Source: CAYPNF01 sp964411985 (GTDB lineage Bacteria > Verrucomicrobiota > Verrucomicrobiia > Limisphaerales > J093). From it: DNA of 64,000 bases. The DNA lies in assembly GCA_964411985.1 (NCBI GenBank), contig CAYPNF010000036.1, positions 22,773 to 86,772 on the forward strand, read 5' to 3'. The position numbers were made by a program, and so were the translations under genes. The notes under the pieces were generated by a model. The model worked only from the letters and a program-made list of their open reading frames with translations. It searched no databases and was not told where the DNA came from. This document shows positions 7,260-15,718 of this stretch, one piece after another. Position 1 is the first letter of the stretch, and each line of letters opens with the position of its first letter.

Positions 7260-10115
7260 TCACTTCAATTCACCCAACATCTTCCTCGCATCCTCCAGCA
7301 TCTTCCCACTGAGCCGCAAACGCATCGCCTCCGTCAACGCCCGTTTCGCCGCCACCGTTTCCTTCAACTGATACTGCGCCGTGCCCAGCAGATAAAACAC
7401 CTCCGGATCCGCCAACATCCGGCGCGAAGCAGCCTCAAGATACACCACCGCCTCCTTCGGCTCACCCAACTGCAAAGCCAGCCGTCCCAGGGCCACGGCC
7501 GAGGTGGCATCCGACGACGCCCCCACCTTCGCCGCGCGGATCACCTCCACCGCCTTCTCCTTCTTCTGCAACGAAGTGGCATACACCTGTGCCAAGCGGA
7601 AAGCCACCGACAAATTCGACGGCGCCGCCTTATGCGCCTTCTCCAGCGTCGCCGCGGCTTTGTCGAAAGCCTTCTGCCCTTCGTAAACACTCGCCAACCG
7701 CTTCGCCGCGATCACATCCGACGGCCGATCCGACTGCAGCTTCTCCAGCAGAGCGATTGTGGCTGCATCAGCCGACTGCGCATTCAGGGTCAGCACCTTC
7801 AGCTGACGCTCGGCCTCTTCGCGGCCGGTGAAATCCTTGCTCAACGTCAACGCGCGTTGCAGCGCCACCTGGGCCTTTTCCTCATCCCCCAACGCGTACT
7901 GCACCATTCCCAAGTGCGCCTGCACCTCGGCTCCCTGGGGCAAACCCGCCGCCCCCTGCTGTACCAGGCGCAGAGCTTCGGGAAGGTTTCCCTTGCGATA
8001 AAGGATCCAGCCGTACGTGTCCGCCACATAGGCATTGGTGGGAAAGCGCTCATGCGCTTGCTTGCCGATCACCAGTGCCTTGTCGAGCTGGTTGACCCTT
8101 TCCGCGTAGAGATAGGCGAGGTTGTTCAGCATTTCCACGGAGTTGGTGACCTTCGCCACGAAGATCTCGTAGTGCTTCAGCGCTTTGGCGTACTCCTTCT
8201 GCTGATCATAGATCAACGCCAACTGCCGGTGCGAGGAAAGGTCCTGCGGATCCTGCTTGAGTTTCGCTTCCAAGCGCTCGACCGCGAGGGGCAGCCGTCC
8301 GGACTGAGCATAGATCCCGATCAAACCGGTGAAGGCAGGATCGAACTCCGGATCCACCTCAATGGCTTTCAGCAACGTTCTTTCCGCCAAATCCATCTTC
8401 TTGTCTCCCGCATACGCCTGCGCCTGCATCAGCAGCGGCATGCCCGACTTCGGATACTTCTCGATCAACCGTTGGATCCGCCCCATGGCGACGTCGATCT
8501 TGCCATCCAGAAAGTCCAACCCCACCAACTGCTCTACCACCAGGATCTGATTCGGGCTCGCGGCATCGAGACTCTCGAACTGCTTGCGCGCTTCCGCGCG
8601 TTTGCCCTGCGTCCGAAGGATCTTCCCCGCCTGAAACCCCGCCTGAAACGATTCCCTGGTTGTCTTCGGCACCGCCTGGTAGAGGGTCTGGTAAACCCGA
8701 ACGGCATTGTCCCATTGGTTGGCTTTCTCGTACGCCCCGCCCAAAGCCAACATGCCTTCTTGATACAACGGCTCCAGCGCGGGATCTCGGTTTGGCTTGC
8801 CTAATTCCTCCATAGGCTTGGCCAGGGTACGGATGGCCCCTGCGGGGTCATCACCAGCCAATTGTAGCTCCGCCAACTTCACGATCCCCGCCACGTTGCC
8901 CGGTTGAACCGCCAACAGCCTCTTCAAAGTCGTTTGAGCTTCCAACCTCCTACCCTCGATCGGCTGATTGGTCCGCAACGTTTGAGCATACGCCAACTGA
9001 AGGTAGGCCTCAGGATGAAGGATGCTCGCCTCCTGTGCAATGCTCGAAGACTTCTCCACCTTGGCTCCTGCCGCATTAGTGGTGTACACCACGTTCGTGA
9101 CAGAATAGTTCATCGTAAACAGCTTCGTGACATCCTCCCAATGACTCACTGCCCGGTCGTACTGTTTGCGCTCCTTGTAGATTTGCCCCTTCATGCTCAG
9201 CGCCTCATAGTCGATCGGCTCGCGCCCCAACACTCGGTTGACGAACTTCTCGCTACTATCCAGGTTCGTCTTTGCCAATTCCAAGTAGGCTAACCGGTTC
9301 CACGCCGGGATAAAGTCCGGCGCGGCGTTCGCCACCGCTTCAATCCACTTCCGGCCTTCCTCCTGCGCGCCGCTCCCCACCAGGTATTCCCCGTACCGCA
9401 ACCTCAATGCCGACCGCACCGGTGCCGTCTCCGACGCCAGCTTCAAACTCGCCACCGCCTTGTTGGTGTCCCCTTGCGAACCGTAGATCTGGCTCAAGAG
9501 CAAGTGCGCCGTGCTGAACTTCGGATCGATCTGCAACGCCCGATTCAACTCCTTCAGCGCATTCGTCACGTCCTGCTTCCCGAGGAAAAGCCCGGCCGAC
9601 GCCACCGCATACACCGCGCGCGGACCGGTCTTCTGTTCGGCCTGCTGCAGGAACGCCTTCAACTCCGCCAGCTCCGCCGGGCCTTGCGCCGCCGCCAACT
9701 CCGTCTTCAAAAGCACCGCTTGCGGATTATCCGGTTGTTTCTCGAGCACGAACTGGAGTTCCCCGAGAGCATTCGTACGCTCACGAAACGCCGCGTGCGC
9801 CTGCGCCAGGCGTAACCGCACCTCCACATTCGATTCGTCCCCTTTCTTCGCCGCTCTGAGTTCATCGTACGCCCGCAAAGTCCGGCCTTGATCGAAATGG
9901 ATCACCGCCAACCGACTCACCGCGTTGGTGTTGTTATACTCGTTCTTGCGGACGTTCAGATACTCGATCTCGGCCTTCCCCAGGTCCCCCGCCGCGTAAA
10001 ACTCATCGGCCTTCTTCAAAGCCCGGTCAGCCTTCTGCTCCCGAGTACAACTACTGACCAGCAAGGACACCGCCACCACCAGACCAACCACAAAAACCGA
10101 CCTCGAATTATGCAT
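7260..10115 (-). CDS. PrsT-like TPR lipoprotein of the exosortase/EPS system
   Basis: Very large TPR protein (about 950 aa) anchored as a lipoprotein. From the ATG at 10115 the leader MHNSRSVFVVGLVVAVSLLVSSC ends in a lipobox with lipidated Cys at residue 23; this start has GGAG 7 nt upstream and is preferred over the ATG at 10133, which lies at the edge of a repeat. Almost the whole protein is TPR-like helical pairs (for example KADEFYAAGDLGKAEIEYLN and LLLSQIYGSQGDTNKAVASL). This architecture and the nearby exosortase match PrsT, the TPR lipoprotein of exosortase EPS loci, thought to scaffold polysaccharide assembly or export at the outer membrane. The role is inferred from family and context. 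Confidence 0.85.
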   Translation of the reverse strand: MHNSRSVFVVGLVVAVSLLVSSCTREQKADRALKKADEFYAAGDLGKAEIEYLNVRKNEYNNTNAVSRLAVIHFDQGRTLRAYDELRAAKKGDESNVEVRLRLAQAHAAFRERTNALGELQFVLEKQPDNPQAVLLKTELAAAQGPAELAELKAFLQQAEQKTGPRAVYAVASAGLFLGKQDVTNALKELNRALQIDPKFSTAHLLLSQIYGSQGDTNKAVASLKLASETAPVRSALRLRYGEYLVGSGAQEEGRKWIEAVANAAPDFIPAWNRLAYLELAKTNLDSSEKFVNRVLGREPIDYEALSMKGQIYKERKQYDRAVSHWEDVTKLFTMNYSVTNVVYTTNAAGAKVEKSSSIAQEASILHPEAYLQLAYAQTLRTNQPIEGRRLEAQTTLKRLLAVQPGNVAGIVKLAELQLAGDDPAGAIRTLAKPMEELGKPNRDPALEPLYQEGMLALGGAYEKANQWDNAVRVYQTLYQAVPKTTRESFQAGFQAGKILRTQGKRAEARKQFESLDAASPNQILVVEQLVGLDFLDGKIDVAMGRIQRLIEKYPKSGMPLLMQAQAYAGDKKMDLAERTLLKAIEVDPEFDPAFTGLIGIYAQSGRLPLAVERLEAKLKQDPQDLSSHRQLALIYDQQKEYAKALKHYEIFVAKVTNSVEMLNNLAYLYAERVNQLDKALVIGKQAHERFPTNAYVADTYGWILYRKGNLPEALRLVQQGAAGLPQGAEVQAHLGMVQYALGDEEKAQVALQRALTLSKDFTGREEAERQLKVLTLNAQSADAATIALLEKLQSDRPSDVIAAKRLASVYEGQKAFDKAAATLEKAHKAAPSNLSVAFRLAQVYATSLQKKEKAVEVIRAAKVGASSDATSAVALGRLALQLGEPKEAVVYLEAASRRMLADPEVFYLLGTAQYQLKETVAAKRALTEAMRLRLSGKMLEDARKMLGELK

Positions 10116-10130
10116 AAGAAAACTCCAGTT

Positions 10131-10262
10131 CAAACCACGAATTGAAAACCAGCGCGGGAACCCTATTAACCACGAATGACTCGAATAACACGAATAGCCC
10201 AGAACCGCATGACCTTAGAATAGGAGCGTCCCGGTATTCGTGCAATTCGTGTGATTCGTGGT
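10131..10262. repeat. 9-nt-period repeat cluster 4
   Basis: Modules ACCACGAATTG, ACCACGAATGACTCGAATAACACGAAT and the inverted ATTCGTGCAATTCGTGTGATTCGTGG lie on either side of a short unique spacer, between the TPR gene start and the GxxExxY gene end. Confidence 0.8.
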
Positions 10263-10286
10263 TGCTCCATCTTCCCCGGCCATCAT

Positions 10287-10664
10287 CTACAAGACGACCC
10301 TCTCGTACTCCAGCTTTGGATAATGTCCAAAGTTCACCAACAGCCCAAGCCTCAGCCGACACCCGCGAAGATAGTTGTGGATCTGGGCTCGGTGCTCTTC
10401 GCTCAACTCGCGAGCGGCTTTGAGTTCGACGATGATCTTCTCGCAGCAAAGGAAATCAGGGACATACCATTGCTCCAACGGAGCTCCCTTGTAACACAAC
10501 CGAATTTCTGGATGCTCCACGTAGGGCACTTGTCGCTCCTTGAGCTCGCGCCCCAGACACTCCTGGTAAACTGCCTCCAAAAATCCAGAACCCATCGTGT
10601 TGTACACCTCGAAGCACGCCCCAATAATCTCGAAACTCTCCTCGCGATACAGTATCTCCCCCAT
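10287..10664 (-). CDS. GxxExxY protein (PDDEXK-like)
   Basis: A 125-aa protein of the GxxExxY family (PDDEXK_3-like nuclease fold). The defining motif is GFLEAVY at residues 27-33, followed by the pattern Y-P-D-F and IVELKA (D and E-x-K of a nuclease-type core) in VPDFLCCEKIIVELKAARELSEEHRAQIHNYL. The biological role of the family is unsettled. It is flanked on both sides by repeat clusters, as is often seen with this family in genomes rich in such repeats. It is probably an accessory passenger within the exosortase locus rather than part of the EPS pathway. Confidence 0.88.
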   Translation of the reverse strand: MGEILYREESFEIIGACFEVYNTMGSGFLEAVYQECLGRELKERQVPYVEHPEIRLCYKGAPLEQWYVPDFLCCEKIIVELKAARELSEEHRAQIHNYLRGCRLRLGLLVNFGHYPKLEYERVVL

Positions 10665-10719
10665 GCCGGGGAAAGAAACCAGAACTCACCACCAAGTCAA
10701 ACCAAATGATGATGGGAAG

Positions 10720-10904
10720 AAACCACGTATCACACGAATTGCACGAATACAATCCACGCAAAGGATGAAAAAGAACTCATCGATAATAAGTTCTATCCAT
10801 TCGTGTCATTCGTGTTATTCGTGGTTAACTCCCCGCTTTCTGTGTGCTCCGTGTGTTCTGTGGTAGACTCCCATTCGTGTCATTCGTGTGATTCGTGGTT
10901 ACCT
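10720..10904. repeat. 9-nt-period repeat cluster 5, overlapping the exosortase 3' end
   Basis: Modules of the ACCACGTATCACACGAATTGCACGAAT type at 10720-10749, and inverted ATTCGTGTC/TTCTGTGTG modules from 10799 to 10904. The last part (10825-10904) is also the 3' end of the exosortase reading frame. Confidence 0.85.
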
Positions 10905-11769
10905 TCCGCTCGGTTTTCCGCAACCACAGCAGCACGGCAAAGAATGGCACGAGCGACAGGAGGAAGAAGAACGGCCCGCCTTTGTGGTGAATCCATGAAT
11001 GAATCATGTCCGGGCTCACATGCTCACACAACATCGCCAGCGTAGCGATCCGAAAACCATTCCGGACAATCCCCAGCGGGATCACAAAGAACGCCAAGAA
11101 CACCTTCTTCCAAGTGGTGGTCAAAAACATATGCCCAGCCAGCAGGCTGGTCATGAAGAGAACCAGGCTGGAGCGAATCCCACTACACTCCTGCGCAACT
11201 ACTAGCGTGATACTGGGGAACTTAAACTGCAACCCATCCCGGACATAAGAAAGCCCAGAAACGCTCAGCAACGCATTCGCCGCCTCGGCAGAAGTTACCT
11301 GAAAGAACGTCTCCACCCCATCCACCAACCCCTGCGGCCAAGGAATCATGAACACCAGAAAACAAAGCGCAAACGCATGTTTCTTCAGATTGGCGGCACC
11401 AAAACACCACCCAAACCCCGCCGCAACGAGCAACACAAACGAACTCATCGCCAGCGCCAAACCAGTCTGGGATGCAACCTTCAACAAACCCAATACCGAC
11501 CCAATATACCCAACCCCAAGCAGAGCCCCGGCAACCGCCAAACCAACCACCGCCCCTCCCGCGGGACCAGAATCGGCACTCAAATCCCCGCGCCGAATCC
11601 AGATCAGGTAGCCGGTGATAAAGGGAACCAGAAGAAGGTGCGAAAAAAGGTCCTCTTTGAAAGACAGCCGTAACGCTTGTAGCAACGGAAGAAAGAATGG
11701 TAGCAACAGCACTAGACCATACCTGCCAAACTTGATCCAGGCCTGAGATGTATCTCTTGAGTTCACCAA
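10825..11769 (-). CDS. Exosortase (multipass cysteine transpeptidase/protease)
   Basis: Integral membrane enzyme (314 aa, about eight hydrophobic segments) predicted to cleave and sort proteins with C-terminal PEP-CTERM/VPDGG tails. The catalytic signature is complete: Cys195 in AQECSGIRSS, Arg240 in IVRNGFRIA, and His261/262 in SWIHHKGGPFFF. Targets in this window end in VPDGG-like or VPEP tails (genes at 4.1, 5.1 and 61.4 kb). The last about 26 residues (KVTTNHTNDTNGSLPQNTRS...) are translated from the 9-nt-period repeat, an unusual cytoplasmic tail. I cannot assign an Xrt subtype from sequence alone. It sits at the downstream end of the EPS locus. Confidence 0.9.
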   Translation of the reverse strand: MVNSRDTSQAWIKFGRYGLVLLLPFFLPLLQALRLSFKEDLFSHLLLVPFITGYLIWIRRGDLSADSGPAGGAVVGLAVAGALLGVGYIGSVLGLLKVASQTGLALAMSSFVLLVAAGFGWCFGAANLKKHAFALCFLVFMIPWPQGLVDGVETFFQVTSAEAANALLSVSGLSYVRDGLQFKFPSITLVVAQECSGIRSSLVLFMTSLLAGHMFLTTTWKKVFLAFFVIPLGIVRNGFRIATLAMLCEHVSPDMIHSWIHHKGGPFFFLLSLVPFFAVLLWLRKTERKVTTNHTNDTNGSLPQNTRSTQKAGS

Positions 11770-11875
11770 TAACTGAGTCGACTACGAAAAGACCATCAAG
11801 TGACGGCTCGAGCACATGCCCCGTCAGGAGGTTGGTCATTCCGAACGGCGTCGGAAACCTGTGCGATGGCAGTTG

Positions 11876-12946
11876 TCAAACCTTCAGCACTATGGCGCTC
11901 TTCAGTATTTCGCTTGTCAGATCCATTTCAGCGCTGCCGTACCTCTGGTCGCATACCAAGGTCATGATGCTGGAGGCGAGTTTGTGGCTTTCTGTAAAAG
12001 TCTCGGGCACGGCTCCAGAGATGGGCCAATGCACAGGTGGGAAGACTTGTTGCTCAAACAAACGACTTCGGACGAGGTCCCGATTCTCCAAACGGATCGG
12101 AAATCCCGACGGCACGACCCCTGCGGGCAAAGGCGCAAGCACAGCGAGAGGCCCTAAGTGATCGAGAAGGCGGAGATAGTTTGACCTTCGTCTTTGGCCG
12201 ATCTCATCGTAGTCAAATGCGCAGGAGAGCAGGGAACGCGAGAGGTCGCTCATCGAGAAGAGCCCACAGGGTGCCTTGGCCTCGCTCTCCTGAAAGAGCC
12301 GAAACCAATCGGCGTGAGCGCCAAAGAGATCGGAATGCTGGCGCAACATGCATGCAGCCAGTGCCTTGAGCCACGGGCCTTGATCTGGGCTGCTGAGCTG
12401 CAACTCAGGGATTGAGCCCGCAGCCTCGCGGTCCATGCATAACAGAAGTCCGCCGTCCGGTATTCCCAAGAACTTCCTTGGACTGAGTAGAAGGAAATCA
12501 GATCCGCGCCCAATGCCTGGGGTTAAGAGGGCCTGCGAGGCATCCTCAACAATTCGAGCTCCGCAAGACTTGACGCGGGCCTTGAGGCTTTCGCTCGCTG
12601 GGAACCCAAAATAGTCAATCACAACGACGAGATCCTGCTCGTGGAGTTCTCCGACCCATTCCTGATCTTGCACCTCCAAATGACCAGTCACAGGGTAAAA
12701 CCGCCACGCAACCTTCAGAGCCCGAATGGGTTCAATCATTGTACTGCACAGGAAGGAGGGCAACCAGACAGTCTTCGGTTGAAGCTGTTGGACGATCAGA
12801 TAGAGACAGGACCTGGCGTTGGCGAGAAGAATAGTCTTGTGAACACTTATATGTGCATGAGGGCCAAGAGAGGTCGTCTTCAGGGAACCTAGGTTCGGTA
12901 AGGCAAACACACCACCAATGGGCCTTATGGATTTGTTACTAATCAT
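11876..12946 (-). CDS. DegT/DnrJ-like PLP-dependent protein of the EPS locus
   Basis: A 356-aa protein with the fold-type I PLP enzyme pattern of the DegT/DnrJ/EryC1 superfamily but divergent. Visible landmarks are the PLP-binding Asp region RIVEDASQALL (Asp135) and the Schiff-base lysine region SPRKFLGIPDGG (Lys158). A possible role is amino transfer to a keto-sugar or other precursor of the polysaccharide. It lacks the standard N-terminal WLTNNGP motif; notably, a remnant carrying that motif lies just upstream (12939-13178), overlapping its start by 8 bp. Composition here looks lower in GC than the flanks of the window. The specific substrate is unknown. Confidence 0.7.
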   Translation of the reverse strand: MISNKSIRPIGGVFALPNLGSLKTTSLGPHAHISVHKTILLANARSCLYLIVQQLQPKTVWLPSFLCSTMIEPIRALKVAWRFYPVTGHLEVQDQEWVGELHEQDLVVVIDYFGFPASESLKARVKSCGARIVEDASQALLTPGIGRGSDFLLLSPRKFLGIPDGGLLLCMDREAAGSIPELQLSSPDQGPWLKALAACMLRQHSDLFGAHADWFRLFQESEAKAPCGLFSMSDLSRSLLSCAFDYDEIGQRRRSNYLRLLDHLGPLAVLAPLPAGVVPSGFPIRLENRDLVRSRLFEQQVFPPVHWPISGAVPETFTESHKLASSIMTLVCDQRYGSAEMDLTSEILKSAIVLKV

Positions 12947-13178
12947 TCACGTAATGTGGTACGAGATAGATCCTCAGACTCCAGGCTCGCTCTTCTCGAC
13001 CCTCACATTCTCTGACCAGTGGTCCGTCATTCGCGAACCACCGCCAGTCAAGGATCTCGCTAACGCGCCTCCACATAGCAACCAGATCGCCTAGCTTCGG
13101 ATGGCCGACACGCAATGAGTCCACGAATGCCGCCCTGTCGGCAAGAATTGCATGCTTGTCGATAGCAGGTGATCTCAT
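12939..13178 (-). pseudogene. N-terminal remnant of a DegT/DnrJ aminotransferase
   Basis: A 79-codon open frame whose middle reads VGHPKLGDLVAMWRRVSEILDWRWFANDGPLVRECEG. This matches the N-terminal start of DegT aminotransferases (compare WDNAWLTNNGPVTKRFQ in the intact gene at 18-19.1 kb). Similarity stops right after this motif and the frame ends in unrelated sequence, with no PLP-lysine region. The best explanation is a truncated relic of an aminotransferase gene; a functional small protein cannot be excluded. Confidence 0.5.
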
Positions 13179-13187
13179 GCAAGGAAT

Positions 13188-14288
13188 TCATGCCTTATTG
13201 ACATCGGAGTGTGGAATGAAAAACATCACTGTCTCAAGAATCCCTTCCGAGTAGTGACGCAGATAGATTCGATAGCGGTCATTCAATTCCAAAATGAGTT
13301 TTGGGATTCGCCAGAAGTGCGACTGGTTGTGATAGACACAAATAGCGAGTTTAGGGGTATGCTTCCGAATCTGAGTAGCGGCTCCACTGATTGCGTCGAA
13401 TTCGGCACCTTCGATGTCGAGCTTAATCATAGAGATTGGCCTGGAGGCCACCTTGTCAATGGTTGTCAGTTGAATCGTAGACTTCCCGGAGTCTGATATT
13501 CTGCTTGCCGAACCCGCACTGGCATCGAACGTGATGCTCCCTTCTCGGCTGAACAACCCTTTTTGAAAAAACTCAATATCTTTCAAATGGCCGAGCCTTT
13601 TAATGGAAACAGCCATCATTTCCGTCGAGGGTTCAAAGTAGTAGATTCTCTCGTAGTCTTTGACTCTTGAGGCAAAATCTAAGGTGGTCTGTCCATCATA
13701 TCCCCCTCCATCAACGAAAACTTCGGTCGGCCCGAACTTCACAAACGGCTCCCAATACTGCTGGTCTATTCGGCATGTCAAGCCACGCATACAATCCAAG
13801 TCGAATGTGTAGCGAAAAAGCACGACCTTTCTAAACGTTACTTTGGACTCCTCATCTGCAAGATTGTCGTAAAGCCATTTGTAGGAAGACAAGTGTGTCG
13901 AGATGTCAGCCTGGTTATCTTCACAATAGTCCACAGGCTCAAATACATCCGGAGCTAATCTCAACAGCGTGAAGTAGTCGACCACGCTCGTGACGTTGCG
14001 TGAACGAAGCCGGTCAAGTGCCGTTATCGGGCGACCATCCACAACGCATGAAACAACGAGACAGTCGCTTGGTAGCGAGGACATTTTGATAATTGGGCGG
14101 CCCAAGTATGTTGTCTCATTAGTATAGTCATCCACAAATGCTTCCACTTTGGTGAGCCGCTCAATACTCTTAGCATATTTGTTCCGGCCCAGCACAAATG
14201 TTTTTCCTTCGCGCCGAGATAGAAGCCGGTCGAAAGCCAAGCGTCCCTCTGCCAAAACAGGTCTCTCAATCAATTCAAACATGTTCAC
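13188..14288 (-). CDS. FkbM-family methyltransferase
   Basis: SAM-dependent methyltransferase of the FkbM family (366 aa), likely O-methylating a sugar of the polysaccharide. The C-terminal half carries the SAM-binding motif EVFVDGGGYDGQTT (about 189-202), the acidic loop YYFEPSTEM and the family signature MIKLDIEGAEFDAI. The N-terminal 120 residues form an extra Rossmann-like region (ILGxxxYxK-type start, FVLGRNKYAK), seen in many FkbM proteins of O-antigen and glycan clusters. The start overlaps the stop of the ATP-grasp/HAD gene by 4 bp, so the two are likely translationally coupled. Confidence 0.88.
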   Translation of the reverse strand: MNMFELIERPVLAEGRLAFDRLLSRREGKTFVLGRNKYAKSIERLTKVEAFVDDYTNETTYLGRPIIKMSSLPSDCLVVSCVVDGRPITALDRLRSRNVTSVVDYFTLLRLAPDVFEPVDYCEDNQADISTHLSSYKWLYDNLADEESKVTFRKVVLFRYTFDLDCMRGLTCRIDQQYWEPFVKFGPTEVFVDGGGYDGQTTLDFASRVKDYERIYYFEPSTEMMAVSIKRLGHLKDIEFFQKGLFSREGSITFDASAGSASRISDSGKSTIQLTTIDKVASRPISMIKLDIEGAEFDAISGAATQIRKHTPKLAICVYHNQSHFWRIPKLILELNDRYRIYLRHYSEGILETVMFFIPHSDVNKA

Positions 14289-15595
14289 GTTCTCCAGTCT
14301 AGTAATGCAGGCACGGCGTCAACGTCGAATACTGGCATTCCCGTTACTGACTCAACCTTCTTCCGTTCAGCAAAGGCGTTGTCGATGAAAATGGCTCTTT
14401 CTCTAGAAGGCATCAGGTGAGCTTTTTCTTCGAGGTAGTCCAGCTTGTGTATGGATGTGAACAGGCCGGCGTGAATTTTCGCCTTTGCCAAAGCTTGGTG
14501 AATATCACCTTCGTGACGCGTCAATAAGTGAACGCTCTTTCCCTGTCGCACTGCCTGGTACAGTAACAACAATACATACCGGTTCACTTCGCCACGACAA
14601 ATAAGTGTGTCGTCAAAATCAAGGTAGATGGTGTCGTACTCAAGGCCGAGTAGAAATCGGTTGAACAACGCTCGGTCGACTTCGACCGGAAAATCATTCG
14701 CAAGAATCTCGACGTCCATGTCCATGGCATCATAGACGCTCAATAGCGGAAGGTTCACACCGCGTTGGCGGAAAAGGCACATCGTCCCGGCAGTCCGAAC
14801 GCAGATTTCCAGCAGCTTGAACTGGCCGTTGGCAGCCTGCTTCAACTGGAAAAACCACAGCCCGCGGAAACGAAGCCGCCGGTTTACTTCATCGGCAATC
14901 GCGCGAACTTCATCAGTCACCGGCACAGTTCTAGAATTGACACTTATTCCATAACAAATCCGGCTACGGACACGCGGACCGATGAAGCGCAAAATTCCGT
15001 GGCGGTCGGTGAAGCAATCCACGGTCAGTTCCTCTCCCGGCAGATTCTCAACGATGAGCAAATCCGGGCCCAACGCGATGGCGTGACCTGCTTCCTCACG
15101 GCTTTTGACGCAGCGGGTGTTTTTCCCACCTTCCCCGACATTCGGTTTCAGAAAAACCGGATATGACTCCACGCTTTCCAGCGTTTCGTAAATGGTCGGC
15201 GTGAAAAGGCAGTCCCCAAAAAGTTGGTAGATGCGACGCTTCTCACGGCAGATTCTTGCCGTCTCCCCGTCTGCCATGACTATACGACAGGCCACTTCGT
15301 TTCTGTAGTTTGCGAAGAACTCGGCAACGGTATCATGCGTCGGAAAAAGTGCGTCAATACGGTGACGACGCAGCACTTCATTGAAGACGGGCAGAAACTC
15401 AGCGCTTTGAATGTATGGAATATCTCCCACATAATTCCGAAAGACATGCCGACCATGATCATCCCGGCTGGACGCACCCCAGACTTCGACATTTACACAC
15501 TGCGAGAGTGCGTCGTGCAACTCCAAAGCATTCTCGGCCCCGCACGGAAAGACAAGAACCCGTATAACTTTCGACTGTTGTTTCTCAGCGTTCAC
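14285..15595 (-). CDS. ATP-grasp / HAD phosphatase fusion protein
   Basis: Two-domain protein of 436 aa. Residues 1-305 are an ATP-grasp ligase of the carbamoyl-phosphate-synthase-like type: PreATP-grasp region, FLKPNVGEGGKNTR (147-161) for ATP binding, and FFQLKQAANGQFKLLEICVRTAG (248-270) for metal binding. Residues 318-436 are a HAD domain: YLDFDDTL with Asp326/Asp328, LLTR (357-360), a lysine region and AIFIDNAFAE with Asp405. The ligase would join a carboxylate to an amine or thiol via acyl phosphate, and the HAD part would remove a phosphate; the substrate is unknown. It is coupled to the FkbM gene and near WbqC, flippase and aminotransferase genes, suggesting an amide-linked substituent on a glycan. 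Confidence 0.8.
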   Translation of the reverse strand: MNAEKQQSKVIRVLVFPCGAENALELHDALSQCVNVEVWGASSRDDHGRHVFRNYVGDIPYIQSAEFLPVFNEVLRRHRIDALFPTHDTVAEFFANYRNEVACRIVMADGETARICREKRRIYQLFGDCLFTPTIYETLESVESYPVFLKPNVGEGGKNTRCVKSREEAGHAIALGPDLLIVENLPGEELTVDCFTDRHGILRFIGPRVRSRICYGISVNSRTVPVTDEVRAIADEVNRRLRFRGLWFFQLKQAANGQFKLLEICVRTAGTMCLFRQRGVNLPLLSVYDAMDMDVEILANDFPVEVDRALFNRFLLGLEYDTIYLDFDDTLICRGEVNRYVLLLLYQAVRQGKSVHLLTRHEGDIHQALAKAKIHAGLFTSIHKLDYLEEKAHLMPSRERAIFIDNAFAERKKVESVTGMPVFDVDAVPALLDWRT

Positions 15596-15718
15596 AATTC
15601 AGCTTTGGCAGCTAGTAGTTTATAGGAATGTGCCGTGTATAAGTACGGCTTAGCCCTCTAGTGCTCCAAGATACACAGGGCCGATGTTCTCCGACCTATC
15701 ATGCATAAGTGAAAACCC

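Noticed and set aside
7254..8804. 516-codon plus-strand open frame opposite the TPR gene
   Set aside because: High-GC antisense shadow with Arg/Leu/His-rich composition and no domain; the minus-strand TPR frame has clear repeats and a lipobox.
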